A stretch of 64,000 bases of DNA from positions 124,001-188,000 of the forward strand of contig QANU01073111.1 in the NCBI GenBank assembly GCA_003254905.1. Direction: 5' to 3'. The notes beneath the pieces are model-generated. The model searched no databases, was not told the origin of the DNA, and worked only from the letters and a program-made list of their open reading frames with translations. The translations under genes and the position numbers were made by a program. Origin of the DNA: Nissolia schottii. Its lineage: Eukaryota > Streptophyta > Magnoliopsida > Fabales > Fabaceae. Every line of letters starts with the position of its first letter. Position 1 is the stretch's first letter. Of the stretch, positions 47,261-59,660 are shown one piece after another.

Positions 47261-49608
47261 ATACCTAGATCTGCTTTATTGATAAGACCTTTTTCTATTG
47301 TAGCCAATATCTTATTATGAATAATTTTGACAACCTCAGGAGAAAAAGAGGCATTCGCTTATTACAGAAATGGTGCGATTTGATTATTCTTTTTTTACTT
47401 ATTTCAGTATTAGGAGACTGACATATTATTTTAATTTTATTTGGAGAAAAATGGAAAAAATCTACGCTTGTTGAAGGTGAAGTTTGTAAATAAACAAAAA
47501 ATTCCTTCTGTCATGTATCCCCAATTAATGCAACCTCATATGCTTCAATTATAGATTTTTAGTATTAAGCGAAAGGTTTTCAACCCTACTCCACTAATAA
47601 CAATAGGGGGCATGGGGAAGAAGCACTATGCTTAGGAATCAACAACACGAAAACTTTGTAAAAAAGTTTTAAAAAAGAGATATTCTTCCTCTCTTTTTGG
47701 GATTGAGACTAACAAGAATGGTTAGGACAACAAACATCCATCTCATTCATATTTTTGGATACCTATATAACCATTGTATAACCATCGCATTGAAGGCTAT
47801 TGAAGTGACTAATTATGATAAATTAAGTGGCGTTGAGGACAAAGATATTGTTAAAGATATGATATTGTTGGAGTTACCTTTTTTTTATTCAATACCAACA
47901 TACTAGATGTTAAGAAAAGATCTTTTACAAGAAGGTGTTATGTGATTTTCCAATTGAATAATTCATGGAAATAACGACCTTGAAATTTATGATTATCACA
48001 TGTAAACGAGGTTAAGAATAGAAACACATACCCGGATCCGTGATAGGATGGAATTAATGTAACATATTCTTTTCCCCTCTCTTCCTTTGACCCTTTCAAC
48101 CCCTTCTGATGGTTAAAAGAGCATTTTCTTTGGCAGACCTTAAACCCTAATGATTTCTAAATTCTTTGGAATCCTTGAATCCTTGTTTTTCCTTGAGTAA
48201 TGCCATCTTATTTATAAGGGAGATGGGAGGGTCGGTTTTACCAAAATACCCCACAAACTCTATAATCTCTTATAGGATCAATTGACATCATCTTAATCCC
48301 CTTTTATTAGAGTTAGCACTACTGTTAGTTACATGGACCATATTATCAAAAGATTATAAAATAATCCTACCGAAGGTTGTCTAGAGATTTTTTTGTAAAT
48401 ATGCTAGCCCCGCACAGTTGATAGTGAGAATACTTCAATCTTTTTTTACTTGATGTAGTAATTTTCATCATTATACACATAAAGGAGGAGCTGTATGAGA
48501 TGAAAATCTCATGTACGATTTTAAAACGGGGATTCTTTGAATTGAATGACGACCATAACAGATGTTGGTTCAATCTGAAGGAAATTATGCAGAAGCTTTA
48601 CATAATTATTATGAAGCTATGCGACTGTAAATTGATCCCTATGATTGAAGTTATATACTTTGTAACACTGACCTTATTCACACAAGTAACGAATAACATA
48701 TGAAAGCTTTAGAATATTATTTTCGTGCAGTCGAACGAAATTCGTTCTTACCCCAAGCTTTTAATAATATGGTCGTGACCTGTCATTAAGTGCGGCTATC
48801 TCCACTATAGAAAGAAAAAAAGAAAAGAACGAAACAACAATTTTGATCAGCTTTAGCAAAGAAAAAAACTTCTTAGAAGTAAAATAAAAATGAAAAAATA
48901 GATATGTCTAGATACTTTTTTCTATGGATAAAATACCTAACTGATGGAGGAAGCACTGTAAAAATCAATTGGCGAGGTTTTATGCCGATACAATCGGAAT
49001 TGCTTACTATACTATATCATGATACAAAAGTTAGGAATCTACTTATGTAATAAAGTCGATCCCCTTAAGGTTTTGAGCAATGGTGTAGTATCATATCCCA
49101 AAGATAGTAAGTCTTTTCTTTTTTATGGAAAAAGGTCTTTCTCAAAGATCCTATAGAAATGGATATATCATGTAGGATATATGATATGAAATCGAGATAG
49201 TTAACTTTCAGAAAATTAGAATGAGAATGTTAATGCTAATGTTTTATTCTTCTGAAGGTAGGAGAAAAGATAAAACTAAAAAAAAAGATAAAATTCTTTT
49301 CAAAATTCAAGTTTGAAACTCATGTAATTAATCTTTTTTTTTGGTTAACTCCAAAAAACAAAATGGAACAGCAAAAGAATTAACCGTTGAGTCGTATGAG
49401 GCAGGAAACTCTCAAGTATGGTTCTAAGGGAAGGAATTTACTCCCCTATTTCGACCGCGGAGAACATGCCATTTGATAGGGAGATTCTAAAATTGCGGAG
49501 GCTTGGTTTGATCAACCTGCTGAATATTGGAAACAAACCATAGTCCTTACCCATGATAATTATATTGAAGCACATAATTGGTTGAAGATTACAGGACAAT
49601 TTGAATAA
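47261..49608 (+). pseudogene. ycf3: Plastid ycf3 pseudogene with both introns
   Basis: Exon 1 (about 47261-47372) has ATA instead of the ATG start and a small deletion after PRS, then FIDKTFSIVANILL with a stop and SGEKEAF. Exon 2 (about 48561-48789) corresponds to QSEGNYAEAL...[12 protein letters not shown] but has stops and frameshifts. Exon 3 (about 49455-49608) corresponds to EAWFDQ...YWKQ...[11 protein letters not shown], ending in TAA. Intron starts (GTGCGATTTG and GTGCGGCTAT) match plastid group II introns. Ycf3 is a photosystem I assembly factor with TPR repeats; this copy is dead. Confidence 0.9.
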
Positions 49609-50295
49609 GAGCATGTTTTTTTATTTATTTATTTCTATTCTATCTTTACTTTATCCTTTTTTTCATTCCTCATTTTTTTATTTTATATTATATTATATAT
49701 ATTTATTTATTTTTGTAATTAATTGTTTGTTTTTATCTCCTCATCAGTCAAATAAAATAGATCATTTCTATTAGGAACGGCCAATCCAAAAATTTTATTA
49801 TATCCCTTCTAAAAGAAATTCTATTTCGTCTGCTATTTCGTAGAAATAAGAGATAAACGATATGTGGATACAATAGAGAATTTACCCTTCTTTTCTATTC
49901 AAATCAAACTAAATTTTTTATTCTGATTATTATTTTTTAATTTTTAAACTAACAAAAGAGACCCTCAAAATAAAAATGAATATAGAGATTCTAGTATGTC
50001 CTCTAGTAATGATAATGACCCCTTGCATAATTGGAAATAGAGTACATAATAATAATATCTTCTATTTAAGACAGAAAATAAAATTATTTCAATCTAAGAA
50101 CTTCTAATTCAAATTTGAATACACTAGGTTGGACAAAAAAGATTATAGAATTTCTACTCAAAGTCCAGAAAGTGTTTTTGACGATTCAAAAAGGTCTGTT
50201 GAGTATCTCTCTCATATGTTATAATAGATTAGAATACTTGCCCCAGATTGACTTTCGGATCATAATCGTTCTAGTGAATCACTAAAGAAAATGGA

Positions 50296-53200
50296 TTAAA
50301 GAAAATTTAGTAATAATTATTAATAAAATTAGTAATATTAATAATTTTATTACTACTACTACTACTAATAATAATAATAATTTTTGAGATTTAAGAAAAT
50401 AAATATTAATTTTATGTAAATTATATTCAAATATGAGTTTAATGTGTGTAGTGATCAATTTTTTTTCATTTTTTAGAGGTATTTTTGGTAAGACAAAAAA
50501 TATTCTCAAGAACATTAATGTCAACCAATCGTATAAATAGTTCATTCCTAAATATATTTTGTAAGATTATTCAGAGTTTAATAAGTGAACTAAACATTTA
50601 AAAGTCATTATTGGCAATAACATTCTTAAGAATGTTTACGAGAATGTATATTGATTCTGCGAACCGCACATCCCCTAAATGTTCCTTGAGATTTTATAGT
50701 GGCTGTGCCATCAGTCCGGGCAAAAATTTCAAGGTATAGGTTTAGATTTGAGAAATTGGGCCAAACTTGACAAAAGGAAAAAAAATTCATGTGTATGGTG
50801 AGGTGGGCCTGGATGATGAATGGAGAATTTGGACTGATTACCTACGTTGTGGACCAATATATCAGAGTTGACTGACTTCTTCAATCTTTGCAGTCTTCTC
50901 GCTAAGTAAAGAGTTTCAAAGAGATGCTTATAACATCTACAGTCTGCTAGTATTTGTTGATAAATTCTTACATGGTACAACACACAAAATATAATAAAAG
51001 TGTATTCTATCATTAGAAATTCAAAAGCACTTGGTTGAATTCACAATATAACTGGATATAATCTACTTTTATTATTATGTGTGCACTTAAATATAATGTA
51101 TTAGTTTTGTGATTATATAAGAATTTTTCTAGTATTTGTTAGCTGTCTTAATTTTTTGAGAAATTATTTTTCCAATTGATATCCACCAAATCTAGTATAT
51201 ATTTAACTTCCTCGATAAGCGACTATAATTTATATACTAATACTAATTAAAAAATTGCTAGCGGTGGGTTAATTAAAAAAAAACCAATTAACTAATTAAA
51301 AAACGAAGACTTGAAGCGATCGGGCATTCTACAAGGTCAATCGGGATTACCGAAGAAAGGAAAAAACATGGTTAACATTTAAAATCTGATTGGTGATGTC
51401 TATGTCATAGGCTATGATCGATGTAGACTGCCATTGGCCTACGACAGCGATATTAATATGTTGTTGTTTTGAAGTTTATACTTGTAAGATACCTTAATAA
51501 CCTTTGAACCGTCTACACGTTTTTGCTAGATGCAGATTTTTTTTTCGGGTGATTTTTTAAATATTTTATTAAGTAAATACTTCATGGTGCGTAATTTATC
51601 TATTTTTGGTAATATTTACAACTAAATTTATTAAAATTTTTTTATCATTTCATGATTTAATATGATATATCAATGAATTATTATGATGTAATTTGATAAA
51701 TTAATACTTTTCAATCCAATATTTGTAGATATCTGTATCGTAAACTCAAATGGTTCGCAAATCTCAAACTTCTTATAAATTATCTCTTTCAATGATTTGA
51801 TTAATGAAAAGTTTATTACATCATAAAAATTATAAAATAATAACAAAATTTGATAAATTTAGTTATAAAAATTATCAAAAATTAATAAATGATGTTGCAT
51901 AGAGTATTTACCTCACAAGGTAAATAAGTAACCACCTTTAATTTTTATACGCTGTATTTATAATTTGGGTTTCGCTTAGCCCTAATTAAGGAAGTATATA
52001 AGAAAAGTTTGATTGAACAAGTAACTTTTCATCGAAGGTAACCAAAAATAAAATAAAACTTATCCGCAAAACTCTAATAAAATTAATAGATGAGACTCGA
52101 ACCTAATCACGTATCTAATACGCGCCAATGATAGTACCCCATGGCCCATGGTGCACCAACACTTCCAAGGGAGTAATTTGATATCCAAAAAGTAAATTTT
52201 ATTATTTAATATTTTAAATTGATAACAAAGTGATTTAAGAACAATTGTGTACGGTAAAATAATTAGTTAGAATGTTAACAAAATCTAGAGATAATTACGA
52301 TGTAAAATAAAATGGGAAGGGGTATCAATTGACTTTGAAAGGAAAAAATGTAAGGTTAAAAATTATTTTTTCAAAAATTTAAGCTACTAGGCGGAGATAA
52401 TTTAATAATTTTATACGTGTTTTTCACATTCATTTCACGTAAGAGCATGGCCTGCAACATGGATAGATTTTGGAAATAAAAGCACTTATACAAATTATTT
52501 ATTTTACAACGTGGTGGACTTGTGGTAAATTAATAAACGTCACAGCATCGTCATGTGATGACGTGATGTTCATTCCATTTGAGAAGCATCACATGCAATC
52601 ACTTTACAAATATGCCAAAAGTAACAGCTGGTCTGTACACGTCAGTATTAATTTTTAATTGTTTTAAAGTAGACCATTTGAGAAATATATTATATGCATT
52701 TTTTTAAAAAAATATCATGACAATTTACCTCTTATTAATTATTGGTAAAATATCATTAGTGTGAATGTCATTAAAATTTTATGTAATAATAAATAAATAA
52801 TAAATTTGCATGGTATTAAACATTTAATTAGTTTATATAAGACAATTCTCATGATATAATTTTATAGAAAAGTCTTCATAAATATCTATTGAATTTTTAT
52901 GGTAACTTTTTTTTTAAATGAAAAAGGGGTTCATCCAAGCAACAACAATAACTATCCCCTGCTGTTTATCTCTTAATCATGTATGTTTCCTTTGTCTTCT
53001 CAATCAACTGCTGTTTATCTCTTTGTATAATTTAATTATTTAATTATATTAAGAAAATTTGGTTTTTCTGTGTTTTGTGGGGTCTTTCTCTATCCATATT
53101 AAATTTTTTTATTTTTAATTTTTTTTAAAATCAAACTCATAAAATTTTGTTATTTTATGATTTGACGTAGTATACCAATATGTCGTATAATTTAATATGA

Positions 53201-53390
53201 TAAATTAATAAATTTTAATATAATATTTGTGGGGATATATAATATAAGCTTCAATGATCTTTAAATATGTAATTTTTTTATAAATTAGTTATTTTAATGA
53301 TTTAATAAGATTATATAAAACATAAACTAACGACAAAATTTAATTTTAAAATTTACAAAAATGATAAATTTAGTAAAGAGACGTAAATAA
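50296..53390. other. AT-rich non-coding DNA
   Basis: No gene, RNA or clear repeat recognised apart from a TAATAATAA tract at the left. Homopolymer runs are frequent. Confidence 0.5.
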
Positions 53391-53884
53391 TGTGAAAATC
53401 CATGGTTGAGGAGAGAAAAAGTTGAGACGAAGAGATGAATTATATCAAAGATCGCGCTGCTAGAACGAGAAAGAAACCAAATATGACGGTTGAGTAGAAC
53501 TGAAAATCAGATCATTAGTAACACGAATAGAGAGAAAACAAATCGCTGGAACAAATCTGATAGAGATGAGATTAGATAGAGATACTTAGGAATTTAACGA
53601 TTTTGTGATTTTCAATTACAAGATTGGGAATGTTAAACATCGTGGAAAAACAGATAAATGAGGCACTGAAAAATATAGGAAAAAGATAGATAACAGAGAA
53701 ATAACAATTGTATTATCTGAGAGTTAATGTGTTATTTGTGTTTCTTTACATCGGAGGCTGAGCCTATTTATAGGCTGAAGACTCAACGGCTAAAACACAA
53801 CAGCCAAAAATAAATCACAATCAAATCAAATTAAACATAATGTATATCAAATCAAATCAAATATAATATATATTATTCTTAACA
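53391..53884 (-). mobile_element. Solo LTR candidate, antisense
   Basis: Read on the minus strand, it starts TGTTAAGAATAATATATA and ends GGATTTTCACA (TG...CA, 494 bases), with a TATAAATAGGC promoter-like block. A second LTR-like end with a PBS-like remnant (TGCTTTGATATTATG, minus-strand form of TGGTATCAGAGC with changes) lies at about 54043-54060. The 5-base flanks do not match, so an intact solo-LTR insertion is not proven. Confidence 0.4.
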
Positions 53885-54315
53885 GGGAAAGTGGTGCATT
53901 AGAAATTTACGAAAGAGGATATATGATTGTGTTTGGAAATAGAGAAAATAAAAGAAAATGGGACAGAAAAGGAAAAAAAAAAAAAAAAGAGTTTCACGAA
54001 CTCAGAAAGTGTAACAGATTTTTTTTTTTTGTTGAATAGTATTGCTTTGATATTATGTAAAAATTCACGATAGAGGAGAGAAACATATAAAATAGAGAAA
54101 GTGAAAACTGAATCTTCTCAATAGAATTCAAAAATGAGGAAAGAAAGAGTAATTTAAGTGATGATAAAGCCTTATATAAGCATCTAACTTGTTACTAAAA
54201 TTTACTAATCAATTAACACAATTTCTGACAAATACCCGGCTATCGAGAGAAACCGCCTTAAAAAAATTGTATATCATTTTCCAGTTTTCGAATACTATAT
54301 ATAGGTTGAGTCCTG

Positions 54316-54524
54316 TTACACGTACACAAAAAAATATATACCATACATACACCTTATACTTATATACATAAAGTTTGTGTTTTAATGTCTGTAATGTTTG
54401 TGCACTTAATTAAGTATAATTGAGAATATCATCTATAAGTTTGTAATGTTTGTACACTCATGAGAATAAAATTTGTGCATTATTAATGGTGTAGGTATGA
54501 GTATATAAAATTGAGTGTACATAT
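54316..54524 (-). repeat. Interspersed MITE-like repeat, copy 3
   Basis: Same family as 2255-2479 and 31251-31459, in opposite orientation. It shares AATGTTTGTGCACTTAATTA and ATTATTAATGGTGTA. Confidence 0.6.
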
Positions 54525-54854
54525 AATATTTGTTATATAGATTTCCCACAATCAAATCTCAAAGCAGGGATTTTAGTGAGCATCAGTTTCTGCCAGACTC
54601 TCACTTGAAAACTTAATGGGGGAAGCGGAAAATTTCCATAAAAAAAGCATCGTATAAATAAATTTAATGTGATGTCGAGGGTTGTCTCAAAAGTACAATT
54701 GTAGTAATTTGTAAGTCATTATAAAAACGTGTAGCTAGTGTCTAGCTTTAAATTTTAATGTTTTTTTTTAAAAAGAAAACAATGAACAACTTCATTGATG
54801 AATGGTTCAACATGATAGGGGAAGCAAGAGAACAGTACAAACATTTAAAACAAT

Positions 54855-55178
54855 GGTTAAATATATTTTCAATTCCTAAAAAATTATAAATATTGTGTTT
54901 TATCTTTGACAATTTTTTTGGATAGAATTTAGGTTAAATTAGATTATTAATTGTTAACATGACAGTTAACTTAACAATGTGATAGACTACGTGTCCATAC
55001 AAAATTAAGACATGACATTGCACGTGACCTGCCATGTGACCAAGTCACTGTCACACACAACTTGATGGCAGAGACTAAAGTCTACCAAAAAAAATTGTTA
55101 AGAACTATTTCCTAACAATTTTTTTTCAAGAATAAAATACAATTTATAATTTTTCAATGACTAAAAATATATTTAACC
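54855..55178. mobile_element. MULE-type MITE with 11-bp target duplication
   Basis: Both ends start GGTTAAATATATTTT reading inwards, and the inverted repeats extend about 50 bases at roughly 80 percent identity. The flanks carry an exact direct repeat TTTAAAACAAT (54844-54854 and 55179-55189). TSDs of 8-11 bases with long TIRs are typical of Mutator-like elements. The 324-base element has no coding capacity. Confidence 0.75.
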
Positions 55179-55224
55179 TTTAAAACAATCATTGAGATTA
55201 ATCCCACATCCTTTACAATACTCT

Positions 55225-57420
55225 TGTTACACACAATTCCGATGTACCGAGATAGTACGCAACTCTAACTTTGGGTTAGATCCAAGAGTTTCATGGTGGT
55301 GTTGAGCAATATCCTTGGCCGACAAGGGTGGTACATGCAAAAGGTACTCTGACGCCCAAGTCAATATGTGAGTAAATTATGAGGTGATAATGATATGAGA
55401 TTTACCTTATGGAGTAACAGGAGGTCATTTTTATAGTATAAGTATGAACGCTTATGATTCTATAACATTCATAAGCTTTATGAGGCTTTATGTTGCATTA
55501 TGTAATGCTCATAACCCTTATGAGGATTTATGTCGGATTCCGCAATGTTCATAATGCTTGCAAGCCATTAAGCGGGGCGAGGATGAGAGACTTGGTTGAA
55601 CGTCTAGTCATGTATATCGAGTTTAAGTCCTTGTTAGATCTAGTCCGTAACAACTCTCTTCGTCCATTTTTTGTCGTCGCTTTTTAAACAAAAATTTGTT
55701 TATTGCGTCATATGATCAAGTTAATTGCCACATCAGTAGTTAACGGTTCAACATAATAATAAAAACTAAATCCTTAAAAAAAATTATGAGGAGCGATTTT
55801 TTTAAAAAAAATTATAAAAAATAAAACATAAAATTTGTAAGAGATTAAAAATATTTCTTTAAAAAAAATACTGATACATAGACATGACAATTAGGGAAGG
55901 AAAAAAAAAAAAAAAGCAAGAAAGAGAGGAGGGAGATAGAGGGTACGTATTAGTTGGCTCTATAATTTGGCTGTACTAAATATCTTTTCTGTTACTATGC
56001 ACAAGTCAAATGAATGATGAGAATGAAATATTTAAGGTTCGTAGACTTGTTGGCTCATTTTTTGGTAAAAGGTTAAAACCACATTCGATCAGAACGAAAT
56101 AAAGTGAGATGCTGTTTGGGTGATGGCCCCTTGAAAACACATTTCGACCTTCGACCCAAGTCAAGAGGTCATGTCCGAAGACTCGTCGATTCTGGGAAAG
56201 ATCATGCAAAAAATCATCTCAGGCTAAATAGAATTATATTTAATCATATCATAAAAGAAAAAAATATAAAAACTTAAATTGTGATTTATTAATTTTAAGA
56301 ATGTTCTACTTATTTTAAAAAATTATATATTATTTTTAGAATATAATGAAACATTACCATATTAACATAAGAAAATTTATTTCTGCCATTTCAAGCTAAG
56401 GAAAAAGACCAAACGTGGCTACAAAAAGTACCCCACAAAAGAGAATTGGCACATGCATGATGATGAGTTTTTATTGATAATATTCATCAGTGTACCTTTC
56501 TAGAACCGACTAATAAATGAACACCACCCATTCACACGGAGTGGACAGATTCAGCTATGCTCAAGTTATGTTGAAGAACTCTTCTCGTGACTCGTGTGAG
56601 TCTTCGAACCAAACCATACGTTGCGTAGTGCAAGCCACTGCCCTTGTCTCTGAAGTTGAACTTGTCCTACTCCACCAATGGTGACTTAATAGACTCATAT
56701 TATAATCAAAAGTAGAGTTATTTATTACTTATTCTATGATATATTATATTGACTTATATTTTATTTATTGATTATATATATTAGATAATAATTGAGATTT
56801 TAATAGAGTAAAAATTTTGTTAGAATCCAACCAAATTATTATGGATATATGACTAGTATAATATATGATGCATAATGAATACATTTAATATTTTTTAGTA
56901 TTTAACACGTTTTATCAATATATTATTCATAATAATTGTTTTGTGGATAAGACGCTCTAACACTATCTCCCATGATGAGAGGGGTGTATGTAGGTTTTGA
57001 TCCTTTGATATGAGTGATTCGAACAAATGGAGATAGATTGCGACTCTTACCTCGTGCAAGGCACAAAATCTCTTGAGATGGTGTCACATGGTGGTCCAAC
57101 CGATGTTGGATATAGTGGGGCGTAAAAATTACTCTGACGCTCAAGTCAGTGTATGAGTGATATGGAGTAATAATGAGTAAGAAACATATCTTATAGAATA
57201 GCAATAATCACTCTTTTTTGGTCTAGGTGTAGACGTTTAATATTCTATTATAAGTTTTATGAGAATTTATGTCAGATCCCACGACGTTGGCTTATAACGC
57301 TCACAATTAATTAAGTCAAGCAAGAATGAGATACAGTTGAACGGTTTGGTCAAGTCATCTTGTCATATATATTGAACCTAAGTCTTTGTCATATTTAATG
57401 TGTAATAAATGCTTTTATTG
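55225..57420. repeat. Two diverged direct copies of an old repeat
   Basis: About 55225-55655 and 56985-57410 share a series of blocks in the same order: TACTCTGACGC(C/T)CAAGTCA, a TATGAGT-like block, TTTATGTC(G/A)GAT(T/C)CC, GTTGAACG and AAGTC(C/T)TTGT. They may be LTRs of one ancient element or two independent fragments. The DNA between them has no recognised coding part. Confidence 0.4.
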
Positions 57421-58505
57421 ATAAAAAATAAAATGAAGTGCACGCATTACACATGATAAACTGCTATTACATTACTAGAAAAATGTTCTTCTAAAATTTA
57501 AAAATACTTTGTATAGTGTACTACAGTACTCAAGCGAAACTTGAGCCCTAAAAAATGCATGTAACAAAGGTAGCCCTGCTCTTGGAAGATAATCTAGAGG
57601 GCATAGTCTGATTTATTGCCCATTTTGGACCACATATCGATGATAATAAGCATGTGCATGCAGGCTTATGCAAGATATGCTGCTGGAGTATTCCTATGTA
57701 GGAAAGTTTTTCATGGGTTGTAATCATATGCGACCGTCGTATAATGTTTTTTTTTTCTTTTTCAATTCATATAATTTAAAAGACTTTGTCCTGGTGTTTT
57801 CGTAAGGAATCCGAGGATGCAACAGGTAAGGGGGAATGTGCGGGCATGTTTAAATGGATCTCATCCACATGTTTTTATGCATTGTATTGCTCCACGTACT
57901 CTTTTTTTTTAAATGTGTAAAACCAATTTTATATTCAACCTCGTATTTTATATCATCATTATGCAATCTGTATTTTACGCCAACATATCCACACGCAACT
58001 CCAACATAATCTCATGCGACTTTTCACTCACTTTCAGCCAGTTATTAAACCCTCAGCTCTCTCAGAGAATGCAACCCTTGGTTCGTCTTCACCAAACATT
58101 GTTTTTGCGTTATTCATTTTCTGCAGAATCAATATAAAACATAATCATATCAGTCGTGAAGTTTGATGGTGATCATAATTTGTCGATTGAATATGATCAT
58201 CAATTCCAAAAAATGAATGAGTTTGGTAATGAATTAATTTGAGGTCCAATTTCATCAACGGATTATGCTGATCAAATAGATGTAATGAATGGTGTTTAAC
58301 CACTCGATCATATTTTTTGTACTTGCCATTTTTGTGCCTTAAAGAAAAAAATTTCACAATAAAACATTGAAAAATACTCATTATCCACATGAGCCTATTA
58401 TAACATTTTTAAAATGAGTCATTTTTATTATAAAGGGAATCAATTTAAATTAACTTCCAATTTTTTGTTTTAAAACAAAAGTCGATTTAAATCGGCTTTG
58501 TGTAT
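57421..58505. other. Non-coding DNA left of the gypsy element
   Basis: AT-rich, no gene recognised. The last bases contain TCGATTTAAATCGGC, similar to the hairpin words near 18190. Confidence 0.45.
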
Positions 58506-58881
58506 TGTTACGGACTGGGCCATAAAGGCCCATCCATGCGACCCGACCACCCAAGCCCAGATCCGCAGAGCCATCTTACCTGCTCGGGATAAGCCACCCT
58601 GAGATCCTCGGACAACCCACCACACGAGGAGTCGAGATATTCTCCCACCGTCGTGATACACGGAACAATCTCAACCACCTCAATTATAAAGTAGCCCGTA
58701 CCCCAGGTATGAAGATCATCCAATTATCACTTACTATACTCCTTAAACCCTTGCTTACTTGAGCGTTGGAGTGTTTGCAGGTACCCACCGCAACGCGAGT
58801 CCTGAGATCGTGCCAGAGCATTCATCAGATCCCAGAGCTCCAGGATTCCAGAAAGTGTACCGAGGTGCATACTTCGGAACA
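58506..58881 (+). repeat. 5' LTR of gypsy element
   Basis: Begins TGTTACGGACTGGGCC and ends TTCGGAACA (TG...CA, 376 bases), immediately followed by the primer-binding site. The candidate left target site is TGTAT (58501-58505), which cannot be checked without the right end. Confidence 0.7.
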
Positions 58882-58882
58882 T

Positions 58883-58900
58883 TGGCGCCGTCTGTGAGGA
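58883..58900 (+). other. Gypsy primer-binding site
   Basis: TGGCGCCGTCTGTGAGGA lies one base after the LTR. The TGGCGCCGTCTGTGGG type is common in plant gypsy elements; one base differs here. Confidence 0.75.
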
Positions 58901-58969
58901 ACTTTTTTACGGCATCCCACCTTTCCTTTGGAACCCGAAGCATTCATCAACATCATCATCACCAACACC

Positions 58970-59660
58970 ATGCCTCCGAAGAACACCAGGAAGACCTACC
59001 GAGTGGTAAATTCCAGGGACACCAGCGCATCTACACCCGCCGATTCCCCTGTGGTTCCATCCCAAGCTCCGCCAGTGTCACAAGCTTCCCCAGCGCTGAC
59101 CACACCACCGATCCCTCCCGTGCCTTCACCTCCGCGTAGCCCACCGCAGGAACAATCTGCCCGAGATGACCTACCTCCCCCACCGGCCCTGGCTGACATG
59201 GTCAGGACCCAACCTGAAAAGATCGCTCCCCTAGAAGCGGCCCTTAGCCAACTAGCAAGAATGGACGAGGAGCGGAGACAAAAGGAGCTCTGCGAAGCTG
59301 CAGAAAAGGCGAAGAAAAACGCTGATCAAAGGCGCCACTTTGACGGTTTTAACCGCAATGATGGCCGCAGCCAAGCCATCCATGACAGAGAAGCAGAATC
59401 TGTCTACCGCAAGCGATCCGCGGAAGCTTTCCCTACCATGGAAAGAATCCACTCCGTCTAGAGAAGAACCCGAGGAAGGGATAACCATCCCTTCACAGAA
59501 GAGATCCTTGCCGCCATTCCCCCCAAAGGTTTTGGCCGCCAACTGACATGGAAGCATATGATGATACCTCGGACCCCCAGCACCACCTAGATGCCTTCGG
59601 ACATCGGATGGTCCTGGACGGTGTCTCTGACGCCATCCAGTGCAAATCCTTTCTTGTAAC
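58970..59660 (+). pseudogene. Gypsy gag, frameshifted and cut by nested LTR
   Basis: The ATG at 58970 opens MPPKNTRK, a proline-rich N-terminus and a helical charged part (LARMDEERRQKELCEAAEKA). A TAG stop lies at about 59459. In another frame the sequence continues as the gag core (MEAYDDTSDPQHHLDAFGHR, then GVSDAIQCKSF), which is broken off at 59660 by the foreign LTR. Confidence 0.8.

Larger units (their letters stand above)
46285..50295 (+). other. Nuclear plastid DNA insertion (NUPT): rps4 - trnS-GGA - ycf3
   Basis: The segment is colinear with the plastid large single-copy region: rps4, then trnS-GGA on the opposite strand, then ycf3 with both introns and a downstream spacer. Every gene is damaged by stops, frameshifts or a truncated end, so this is not plastid contamination. 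Many changes are C-to-T or G-to-A, for example Arg codons turned to His, Gln or Cys in rps4, as expected from deamination of methylated nuclear cytosines. The right boundary, in the spacer beyond ycf3, is an estimate. Confidence 0.9.
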
